Assembly (NCBI RefSeq): GCF_901709675.1
Contig: NC_051090.1
Span: 6,713,842-6,777,841, forward strand
Length of the DNA stretch: 64,000 bases
Origin: Syngnathus acus
Taxonomy: Eukaryota > Chordata > Actinopteri > Syngnathiformes > Syngnathidae
Reading direction: 5' to 3'
Of the stretch, positions 1-9,775 are shown piece after piece (the first letter of the stretch is position 1; the number at the start of each line of letters is the position of its first letter). The notes beneath the pieces were generated by a model. That model searched no databases and was not told the origin of the DNA. It was given only the letters and a program-made list of their open reading frames with translations. The position numbers and the translations under genes were made by a program.

Positions 1-346
1 CACCTGCGTGAAAAGTTTTAGCTACTGCAGAACATGAAATGAGCTAAAACTTTTCACGCAGATGCGCTTAACGAGGGTAACTTGGAAAACATATTGGAAC
101 GCGGCCCCGAGGACTAGAGCTTGACACCTGTGACCTTTGACCATGATATTTCCCTAATAAAGTGGCCTGTTATTAGGTACACTTGAAAATGGCGGTGTAC
201 CTAATGGAGTGTCCGTGTGATTCCCTCGTTAAGTGCACCTGCGTAAAAAGTTTTAGCTCCTGCAGAACGTGAAAACACCAAAAACTTTTCACGCAGGTGC
301 GCTTAACGAGGGTAACTTGGAAAACATATTGGAACGCGGCCCCTCG
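1..346. repeat. Nested palindromic MITE-like repeat
   Basis: Two hairpins are visible. Positions 1-23 pair with 42-64 (22 of 23 bases), and 223-244 pair with 291-312 around a 46-base loop. The block from about 45 to 115 is repeated at about 283-354 at over 90% identity. A smaller inverted repeat pairs 173-182 with 195-204. The pattern suggests nested or tandem copies of a non-autonomous palindromic DNA transposon. No coding capacity is seen. The left end is cut by the window edge, so the true boundary is unknown, and no family name can be given from sequence alone. Confidence 0.6.
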
Positions 347-406
347 AGGACTGGAGGTCGACACCCCTGGTTTAAGTGAAAAGTGTCACACCCGCCCTCA
401 CCCCCA

Positions 407-410
<4 letters not shown>

Positions 411-482
<72 letters not shown>

Positions 483-519
483 CTATATATATATTTATTT
501 ATTTTTTTTTTTTTTTTTT
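411..519. repeat. (CT)n-(AT)n microsatellite with T run
   Basis: About 29 CT units (411-468) pass into AT units (469-494) and then an 18-base T run ending at 519. The reading frames here encode only Leu-Ser and Tyr-Ile repeats and are not genes. Confidence 0.95.
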
Positions 520-779
520 GGGGTGGGGGGTTGTGTAATTGTAGTGTTTGATGTATGTGGGTTGTTTCCACAGGATGTTGTAATATAGAGAAAAATGTGT
601 GTGTTGCCGTTGTAGACATTACCGTGTTTACTTGATTGTTAGATTGTCTGGTGTATTGTGAAGTGTATTGCTGAGTTGTGTGTGTTATTGAAGTAAAAAA
701 AAAATAAAAAAATAAAAAACAACGGATCAGCGTGTATGCTCCCGTCCCTCTGTTTTACGTTTCCACCTAGTGGCCTCAT

Positions 780-962
780 GTGTTACACATCCCTCAAAAA
801 CTACAATTCCCATCTCTGACGCAATCTTACCGGAACAGACGCCAACCGGCTTCCGTTGCTGTCAAGGGCACCGGGATCTTAGCTAAACTCACAGTAGCTG
901 TCCTGCACGTGTGTTTCCTGGCGGACTTTTAACGACTAAAATATTAAACTGTTTTTCCAGCG
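780..962 (+). promoter_or_regulatory. timm13: timm13 promoter and 5' UTR
   Basis: This stretch lies directly upstream of the timm13 start codon. ACTACAATTCCCAT at 800-813 matches the ZNF143/SBF-type element known from housekeeping promoters of vertebrates. ETS-like ACCGGAA follows at about 829, and a second ETS-like core sits near 850. No TATA box is placed well. The transcription start is not determinable by eye; the 5' UTR probably lies within the last 60-130 bases. The motifs are seen; their function is inferred. Confidence 0.5.
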
Positions 963-1530
963 ATGGACAGCTTCGGTTCGGACTTCTCAGCAGGTGGGGC
1001 TGGTGGTAAAATGGACACCGGCACGATCATGGAGCAGGTTAAAGTCCAAATCGCGGTGGCAAACGCACAGGAGCTGCTGCAGGTAAAAGCAATGGAAGCT
1101 AAAGCTAGCTAATCCAAGACATCATATTTTGTAAAATCGGACAGCAACCATTCTTTTATTACATATCACGTTATTTTTGTCAGCAAAATGTGCTTGCATG
1201 ATTAATGATCATGACTTTTTTTCCTGTGAATTTCAGAGAATGACAGACAAATGCTTCAAGAAATGTATAGGAAAACCTGGAAGTACATTGGACAACTCAG
1301 AGCAGGTATGTTCACATCAAGCAAAGTTTATTAGAAGTTAGTCATTTTTCACATGCTTATATTCAAAAACATTCTAATTGTCATGCTGCTGTAAATACAT
1401 TTGTCTTCATTAATCTATTTTCTTATTACAGAAATGCATCGCCATGTGCATGGACCGGTATATGGACGCTTGGAATACCGTTTCCCGAACGTATAACTCC
1501 AGACTACAGAAGGAAAGAGCTCGCATGTGA
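963..1530 (+). CDS. timm13: Tim13, small TIM chaperone of the mitochondrial intermembrane space
   Basis: Three coding exons, 963-1082, 1237-1305 and 1432-1530, join in phase 0 at GT-AG introns to give 95 residues, the usual length of vertebrate Tim13. The diagnostic twin CX3C motifs are visible: C-F-K-K-C in exon 2 and C-I-A-M-C in exon 3, which form the two disulfides of the helical hairpin. The protein assembles with Tim8 into a hexamer that escorts hydrophobic precursors across the intermembrane space to the TIM22 and sorting machineries. The ATG at 963 is the first in frame and starts MDSFGSDFS. There are no indels or stops. Neighbouring tmprss9 is convergent; the same adjacency is known in human 19p13.3. 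Confidence 0.97.
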
Positions 1531-2697
1531 ACGGGCATCCTTTCCCACTTCATTTTTTTCTTCCTTCCCCCCTTTGACCACTGCCCACCTATGGAGTCTG
1601 AGGTCACTTGATGTTCCTCATGGATGCTTCACCGTCACAACTTCTTATTTTTCTCCCCCTACCAATGCCTCTAGCAGGCTGGCACAGCTTGCCAACTGCA
1701 GCCATAGCAGTGTGGACAACATTCAATTCAGTAAATGTTTTTTTTTAATGTTATGTTTTTCATATACTGGTATTGTGGCTGAAAAGAAGTTTTGCGCCGG
1801 ACCATGTATGTGTCCCAATATTTCTGAAAAGGGTATGTGTGTGTGATAAGTAGCCATGATTGACTTGAAATACTATTCAGCACAACCGCATTGAGGTTGG
1901 CGTGTGCATACTATGGACAGTCATTTGGGTTTCTCAAAATAAATAGGAATCATATAAGAACACATACAAATGCCAGTCCAGTTATTGTGTGGCGTTGTAA
2001 CAATTTTTTTTTTTGGCGGGGTGGGAAGAAAATAGGCTCTATGAATTACATTCATTTTGTAATCGAAAATTGTGACTGGTCACCGTAGGTCAAGAAAATG
2101 GACATATTGGATGATTGTTTCATTAAATTTTCTGCTAGGCTACAGTATCATAAACATTTGAAAGATACGCTGTAGTCATTCAAGTCATACAATTTTTAGT
2201 TTAAGAAGCACTGACGTTCGCAGGTCTCCAAACTCGGAGAACAAAACCCAGTTTTGTCTGGCTTTCCAGCTGTCACACTATCTCCTCCCTCCCCACAGTA
2301 GCCGGCTTGTTTCGGCAGGCTCTGCTATAAGCTGCAGTGGGTACGAGAACTATTTAAAACATTTTTTTTTTTTAATTACTGAGGATCACATTTGCTGCAA
2401 TGGGCAGCAAAGTGGTCAGCAAGTCTGCGTCTCAGTTTGGGTTGGATTTAAATAAAGACCTTCCAACATGATAGTTTGCTTTCCTACTACTGTCTGTGAG
2501 CAAGAGTTGAAGATTGGCCTTGTATCTTCAGAACATGTTAGTGAAGTTGAGACGATTGCATAAAAACAGCACCCGTGACCACATGCAAGGCCACGCAAGT
2601 CAATACTGCTGTGACTGAGATTGATGTAACAAGTAAAGCGACCTGACCTGATCAAAAAAGTCATCACGTCCACTGCTGTATTTTTGCCTCACTCGCT
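1531..2697 (+). other. timm13: timm13 3' UTR and intergenic gap
   Basis: The timm13 3' UTR follows the TGA at 1528-1530. An AATAAA polyadenylation signal at 1938-1943 is the best candidate for its end, giving a UTR of about 430 bases. From about 1960 to 2697 I see no gene; it is the 3' flank of the convergent tmprss9 gene. Confidence 0.6.
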
Positions 2698-5600
2698 TCA
2701 GAAAGGCAAGTATGATGATATCCAATTCCGTACAGAAGTCACGCGGGTGTAAATCCCCGGAAAACCTACCCGTCCACATCCGTGTCCCCAGCTAGTTACC
2801 CCGGCGACAAACCATTGGCCGAAGCCATCGCGACAGGTTAGAGGACCCCCGGAGTCTCCCTGGATGAAGAAGAATTGTTTTGAACGTACAATGATTTTAT
2901 TACACACGTTATAAGAAGGCCTTTGAGGTGAATATCTTACCAAACAAGTGTCCCTGCCTCCCTCCATGTAACCAGCACACATCATGTGAGGAGTCAGGTT
3001 GTCTCCGTACGATTGCCGGCAGTCTTCCTGCTCAATGGTGCTCACCGGTGCTTTTTGCAGCAGGTTGGTCGGTGAACCTTTCAAGTAAGAAGCATATGTG
3101 AAGGTCTTTTGCACAGCGATAATGTTGAAAAATAATTCAATCGAGAGACTGGAGGAGTCACAGAAAGACGTCATGAGAAATTTGCCATTTTGTTGAGACT
3201 GAAAGTTGCGTGTTCAGAACATTGTGACAAGACTTAATGGTGAAAATATTTTCTTACCCCCTTCCCTGATGGATCCCCATCCTGAGATGTAGCACTCAGC
3301 GTCTTGCAAGAAGCGGTGCGCTGGTGAAGGGAGACAGACGGACTGAATGGTGTGTGACATGGGGGCCGGGATGACCAGCTCCAACAGGGCCACGTCATGG
3401 TCCATACTGGTGCCATTAAAATCAGGGTGGATGATGACCCTCTGGATGGGGATGACCACGGCTCCCACACCGGAGCGCAGCACAGAGCCCAAGCTCACTG
3501 CCCAGTGGACGGGGCTTCTATCACTGCGAGTGGGAGATAAAATTAGTCAAAGTGCATACCATCTTTGCATACTATTGGGAAGACACGAACAATCTAATCA
3601 AATTTACAACAAAAGTCCAGCCTTAACAAAAATAACAATGCTCCATTTGGTCTTTCACTTTGTTTATATTAACAGTACAAAAGTCAACCTGTTTTGTTTT
3701 TGTAACTTTCACAGAATCAATTAAGATCCATTACAAGAGCTGTATTCCAAATATTACGTCTACAAAGGTAATGTTAATGCTAACGCATGTAAAGTATAAC
3801 CCCTTTAAGGAACTGAAATTTGAACACAAATGGTGCAGAAACACATTTAGACTTTGAATATTCAGTCTACATTCTTTATCCTCTGTGAGGAGCCAAGTAT
3901 CAGTACAGCATGTGTGACAAATGTGTTTAATTAATTGGTAATTAAACCAATTATTTTGTGATTAATCCATATTCCTTCACAAAAAAAAAACTCATATGAT
4001 CTACCTGTAATTCTTATCTTTTTGTTAAGTGCAGTGTACTATGCAAATTTCTCACCTTTTGAAACAATGCGCGGCAGTCCAGTAACCATTTGCTGTGAAC
4101 GAGAGTAGCACCGCAATGGTGGAGTCTCTGGTACTGAAGGCTGCCGATCTCCAAGGCCACTCCCCTCTTGCGAGCCGTGACGCCGCCCACAATCCGATTG
4201 CCGCCCAATGCGGGACGCTCACCGCAGTCTGAAAAGTCAAATTAAATCACCTTCGGTGCTTTTCCGTAACTCAGTCCACTTGAAATATTTCAAAGACCGC
4301 AATTTCTTTCATCAGCCTGGTTTGGGCAGTCGGGGATGCCGTCGCATTCTGGATTTAACTTGTCGATACAGGGAAGTGGGACTGCATTGGAAGCTTCCAC
4401 TGCCGAGTGTGAGACTAGAAGGCATGATAAAATTGGGTTTGGAAATAAAACAATAAAGCATGAAACATTTGCTAATGTTCATTTTGGTCGGTACCAGGAA
4501 GTATTGGGGCGTATTCCACATCCATGGCGACTGTCCTATGAATAGAAGCACTCACGGCTGGAGCAGTGACCGGCAGAGTGAGCTCATGCTTGGGGGAGTA
4601 ATGAACCAAGCTGGGGTTCACGTGACTAAGAATCCACCTCTGGAGCTTGGTGACCCCGAGTAAACCCCAGGCCTGTAGATTTGGGCACAGACGCCTTCGT
4701 ACCCCAACTCACCACCCCTGCCAGGAAAAACCTCCCTGGCGCCCCCCTCACACACCAAAGGCCCCCCGGAATCACCCTGGAAATAAAAGATAAAAAGTCT
4801 TCTTAGTCCAGTTTCAGCTAAGCAAAAGAAGGCATGCTGTAAAAATGAAGGAAAAAAAAATCTTCACAAGCACCGACCTGGCAGGAATCCACCTTGCCTG
4901 CAGGAATCCAGCACACATCATGTTGGAAGAGATCGAGCCTTATACACAGGCAGTTTATCGCACACCTTGGAGTCGATGATTTTCACCAAGGCCTCTGCAG
5001 TGTGGAAGGCATCTTAACTGCAAGACAGTTGAGAGCATTTTTCGACCATCACAAATGTTGCAAAGGCGGGAACCCCTGCTGCGTGACTCACAACTATACT
5101 GGTGCAAAGATCCCCATCCTGACACCACGCATCTCTGACCAGGAGCGAAGACGTGAGACGGGGCTGGCAGGCAGGCAGGTTGGACGTAAGGGCTGAAGGT
5201 GAGAGGACTCTCCAGTTCCAGCACGGCCATGTCCATGTCGGTGGTCATGTGGTTGTAGTCCGGAGACACCTTCACTGTTTTGATGTTCCATTGTTTTGGA
5301 CTCTGACCTCCTCCCCGCTCACCAGACTGGCTCCCACTAGGGCTGTCCACTCTTGGGGTTCTTGGCGCTACAAAACAAAGCAGAGGATATTTTTTTCAAG
5401 TGCTTCTAGCAACAAGCAGGTCAAATTTGTACATTTGAGGATGTTTTTTTATTGGCTGAAGTAGTTGAAGCACCTACGTTCGAAGCAGTTCGCGCACTGA
5501 CCAGCCACTTTTGGTTAATGATGGAGGCGCCGCACGTGTGCTGTCCACTTCAGTCTGAGACTGACCTGCCATGGCAACTCTCCTTGGTCGGGCATCTTCG

Positions 5601-6993
5601 CCGCCTACGATCGATTCCCCGTGGCGCTTCGCATGCCACAGTCTAAAGGTAAAAATATAGGTTTCATTAACACCACCAACAACAACATAAAAAAATAGAG
5701 GGAAGAAAAAAAGTGGTTTACCACACCGAGCTTCATCGACCCATCTGCACAATCCGATACAAAGTCACACTCTGGTTCAATTGGGTGATACACTCGCCAT
5801 TGTCACACTGAAGGCTCTTTCGGGACAACGTCTAAGAGAATCGGAGGACAGACTTTGATGGACACCAGTATGCAGACCACTTAAATCAATCAGAGTTTGT
5901 CTTAGACCTGAATTCATCATTTAGAAGAAATCCGTGCTTGGATAAAAATTGATGTCTACATCCTCAATCAGTATGTATTTGATGAATGCTAACATCATAT
6001 AAGTGAACTCACCATCACCCAGTGTATCATCTCCAATACTGTAAAATGATTTCCCACTGGCACCTGGGTATAAAGTAGAAGGATTAAATCCACATGAGAT
6101 GTTTCAGAGAGCTAACAGCGGACTATTGTTTCCAACCCAGTAAGACGATAGCGTTGATGTCTCCAAACTCAGGGACCTCCAGCGGATTGCCCTGCATCAC
6201 CGAGGTGAGGCCTGCCCTCAGCAGGTCCTGAATGAAGTTCTCGGAATACTGCTGGAATTTGGACACCGTGAAGACCAGTCTTAATGTTGCCATCACGTTA
6301 CCATTCATGTTACTGAGAAGGGAAAAAAAAACAAAAAAACATTCCCATCTCTTGACAATAAGAAAAGATGTGATTTTTTTCTTTTGTTGATGAACTTACC
6401 GAAGGCAATATGTTACAGTCAACATAATGATGCGATACTGATGAGGAAGCAAAGATATTTTTGATCTGTGAAAGTAAATAGGAACAATTTAGCAAATAAA
6501 TGAAAAAAAAGGTTAAGTGAGGTAAAATTTTAAATGGTGCAATTCAACAAAATCTTTTAAATTTTGCTAATGTGAAAATTCCTGTTCAGCACCCAAAATA
6601 CATGTTTTTTTTTTGTTTTTTTTACAGTGTACCTTTGAAATTAGCACAGATGTCAGTACTAAGGAGAAGCCTGAGTTTGGATCCTGTAACGATGGCTCAT
6701 GCTTGAGGACCCTTCAGCTCAACTGTCTCCATGAAGTAATGCTGCTCCTGTATCAGATATGCTGCACCACACATTCATACAGAGCACAACAAATGAAGAC
6801 ATAAAAAAAAAATACTATTTATATTTTTGATGTTGTATGAAAAAAAATCATCACCTATCAGCAGTCCAACGAAAACTCCAACGGCGAGGAAGAAGATGAG
6901 GCAGATTATGAGGGCACTTCTATGGCAGGCGGTGCTGGAGGGAGCAGGTGAGGGTCCTGGAGCAGACCACGAACCTCCTCCATCATTCGCCAT
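2698..6993 (-). CDS. tmprss9: Transmembrane serine protease 9-like polyserase (two trypsin-like domains)
   Basis: Fifteen exons on the minus strand: 6993-6855, 6761-6633, 6465-6400, 6312-6137, 6063-6013, 5831-5722, 5642-5478, 5367-5092, 5017-4878, 4776-4556, 4414-4298, 4228-4056, 3523-3258, 3077-2941, 2859-2698. Order of domains: short cytosolic tail starting MANDGGGSW, one membrane helix ([19 protein letters not shown]), SEA domain, LDLa ([11 protein letters not shown]), protease 1 ([16 protein letters not shown]), a second LDLa-like piece ([12 protein letters not shown]), protease 2 ([21 protein letters not shown]). It is a type II cell-surface protease family. Asp before the catalytic-Ser loop predicts trypsin-like cleavage after Arg/Lys. 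Exons from 4056 upward contain many one-base indels, whereas the last three exons are clean; these look like assembly errors rather than decay. Human TMPRSS9 has three protease domains and one LDLa, so orthology rests partly on the timm13-lsm7 neighbours. Exon edges in the SEA region are approximate. Confidence 0.85.
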
Positions 6994-8372
6994 CTCCTTG
7001 TTGGATTTACAAACAGCGGGCTATTCACATGGCAGGGGAATAAAATCCAAAGCGTCAATAAAGTACATTGTACATATTGAGACTGGACATCAAGAAAACA
7101 CAAAAAAAAAGAATCACAACTGAAACGTGCAGCAATGACTTTGTGGATGTGTATAAAATACTACAGTAAAGAAAATAACTCACCCTCGTCACCCTCATTC
7201 CTTGGCCATGTGACATTTACAACATCTCACACGACAAGATGTGAGTGAATGGTGAAAGCTGTGCAAGAGATGCTATTTTGTTTCACCTGGGCAGGGGGGC
7301 GTGTCCCACAGGTAACTCACCTTTTTCCGTTTACTTTAGCAAAGCTATGCTTCATCCCAAATCCCTTTTACGTTCTCCTCCCATCGACATAGATCCCTCT
7401 CCGGGCTTAAACGTGCGCTTTGTCAAAGTCACACCTGCATATCTGCAGAAACAAAAACTCATGTCAACATCTATAAGGATAACTTAAAGCTGTTCTGAAG
7501 AGCCTCCTTGTTCTCCCTGTGTGTGGAAAACCTGCAGCTATGTGCTCCATGGACACGCTGACTGGACAAAGAGGAGGGCTAAGAAGGCTGGAATTCTTTT
7601 TCCATTGCAGGATCACATCACCAGGAAATTGTTCACAGTGGTCAATTGTTGAATCTGTTCGACATTGCTTTAGTATTAAATGTACGGGCCCAACAAGAGC
7701 GTCGGGTTGCTTGCGGAGATTGCACCCATCCGCCCAACTTTTTCTTTTTGCTCAAAGTAGTTAATCCCAAAACGAGTCTTGCTGGTGTGCACATGGGATC
7801 GTCTTTGCAATGTATTCAGCCAAATAAACAACTGGAACTAGTCTCATAAGAACAAGGTGTTTCCATCTGAGGATTTATGGCTATGTTCAAAGTTAGGCGT
7901 GTGTGTGTGTGTATATATATATATACACACGTATACATACATACATGTATAAATACCATTTATTGATCAATAATGCTCCATGTCAATCAGTATGGTGCAT
8001 TGTTTTCAGAGGTTAATCTAAATTAGTGAGCATATTGTTTACTTGAATTACTCAATAAGGTATCGCCGAATCGTTGTATAATAAAAGTTCATGAACAACA
8101 TGTAAATACAAAACTCAAACAAGCTTTATTTTCTTTTATCAAAACCAAGAACAAATGCTAACTAACGGGTTGATGATTCTTGACAATGAAAACACCGATA
8201 CTATCCAGCCTCAACTGAAATTCACACATGGCAGAGTGAAGCGCTTGCAAGTTTTTTTTTTAGCTGACTAAATTACATATTAAAAAAAAAAAAGTGACAG
8301 CTACTAAGAGTTTAAAATGAAAAACATAAAAAATACTTTCAAAATATTCTGATGTGCACAATAAGTGCTTTG
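6994..8372. other. tmprss9-lsm7 intergenic region with TG/TA microsatellite
   Basis: This interval holds the tmprss9 5' flank and lsm7 3' flank. In human the gene SPPL2B lies between these two; nothing resembling its membrane helices or YD/GLGD aspartyl motifs is recognised here. A TG-TA-CA microsatellite at about 7899-7949 is partly palindromic. On the minus strand AATAAA at 8130-8125 is a plausible polyadenylation signal for lsm7, about 240 bases after its stop codon. Confidence 0.55.
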
Positions 8373-9251
8373 TTAGCCATCCTGCTGCTGTATGAAAGGA
8401 TTTGGAATAGCTTCCATGCCATCCTGTGGACAAATGAGCACCACTGAGGTTCCCCCTGCAGACCACCAGGCCAGTTGCCTGGTGTCTTCTGTCAGTTTGA
8501 GCTGGTCATCAGGATCTGGCAGACATGTTCAAAATAAATGCACGAGGAAAAAATACTGACCAAATCACTTCAAATCTCAGTTTCAACAATGTTCATTGAT
8601 AAGGTTGTAATTTTAGTATCAAAGAATGATAGAGTTAGTGCCAAAGCACATATTTTACATTAAAAAAAAAACTCCCGGCAGGTGTCCTTAATGTTATGGG
8701 CAATCAGAATATATCTCATCAAGACAAAGAAATATAAATACACAACTCACCACGCATATACTCGATGGTACCGTCCAATACAAGGTTCAATAGAGGGTCG
8801 AAACCCTTTAAGGACACCACTCGCTGGAAAGGAACCCATACATAAATCCACGTTGTTTTATCACACCATATCGATGGGACATAGATGCACCCACCTTCTC
8901 GTCCTCCTTGAAACTTAACCCGAATTGGCTTGTCGATGTACTTAGACAAGTCAAAGATACTTTCCTTCTTCTTCTTTTTCTTTATCCTAACAAGCACGGT
9001 GGAATGTTATTTTGTAGCGTGCAACACCATGCCGCACACAACTTACTGGTAGTTTAGCACCAGGCTACCTGAAGCGGGCATATGAATTAGCAGCTTGTAA
9101 ATGACTAAAACCCTCAAAGAAACACTTGATGTACATCTCAAAAGATAGCAAGAGAAGACAGCATGCCACTCGTGAATCTTTGCGTGGAGGTTGATTATAT
9201 AAAGTGCGTGGGATTTAAATGAAATGGAAAATTGCACGAACTTACCGCCAT
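8373..9251 (-). CDS. lsm7: LSm7, U6 snRNA-associated Sm-like protein
   Basis: Four exons on the minus strand: 9251-9246 (only Met-Ala), 8986-8895, 8823-8751 and 8515-8373. Allowing for four single-base length errors the product is 103 residues, the normal length. Recognisable blocks are SIFDLSKYIDKPIRVKFQGG (Sm1), GFDPLLNLVLDGTIEYMR, and the Sm2 region ending IPNPFIQQQDG. LSm7 is part of the LSm2-8 ring on U6 snRNA in splicing and of the LSm1-7 ring in mRNA decay. As written, the frame is broken by an extra A in the A5 run near 8977, an extra base near 8800, a missing G near 8470 and an extra G near 8457; the last two shift only a few residues. An alternative acceptor AG seven bases inside exon 2 could also restore the first frame. 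Confidence 0.93.
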
Positions 9252-9345
9252 GTTGGTTTTGGATCCCGGAAGTCAACCTTTGACCTCAACGAGGCTCCGC
9301 CAATCAATCGTGTTGCGCACAAAATGGAGGGACTGACGTCAGAGT
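9252..9345 (-). promoter_or_regulatory. lsm7: lsm7 promoter
   Basis: Upstream of the lsm7 ATG lie an ETS-type CCGGAAGT (9266-9273), a CCAAT box (9300-9304, read on the plus strand) and a perfect cAMP-response palindrome TGACGTCA (9334-9341). The start codon itself sits in a YY1-like context (CATGGCGG on the minus strand). This is a typical TATA-less housekeeping promoter. Motifs are seen; use is inferred. Confidence 0.5.
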
Positions 9346-9775
9346 TTGAATCCCGATTTATTAAATGTATTTTTCTTTTCTTTTCTAAACTTTATTACTG
9401 CCCCTGTTTACATCAGAATAAATATTATTTGTTATTATACAACTTCTGTGACGTAATCTACAATATTAATTCATACCCACACTGGGCAAATTTATAACTG
9501 TGTGAACCCAGATTAAACAGATACTATTTTCATTGCTTTGTTTGGGAGTGAACAAACAGTATTATACTTATAATTATAATTAAAAACATGCTAATTCCAT
9601 TGCTAAATAAAATAACCACAGCAGACTATGTTTATGATTCAGGATTTGATTTGAAAACTATTTCTCCATGTTACACTGGACCAGCAGTTAGTCACGAGGA
9701 TGTCAAGGAGTCTATTAATATCACCAGTTGGTAGGCTGTAACCCAAAGGTCATTAGGCTCCGCTGCTTGTGTGAT

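Noticed and set aside
297-588. Open frames with Leu-Ser and Tyr-Ile repeats
   Set aside because: They come from the CT/AT microsatellite and lack any start context or splice partner.
2698-6993. tmprss9 as a pseudogene
   Set aside because: The disruptions are almost all one-base length changes confined to a segment that also hits lsm7. The last three exons are intact and I found no independent nonsense substitutions. Decay is not excluded but is the weaker reading.
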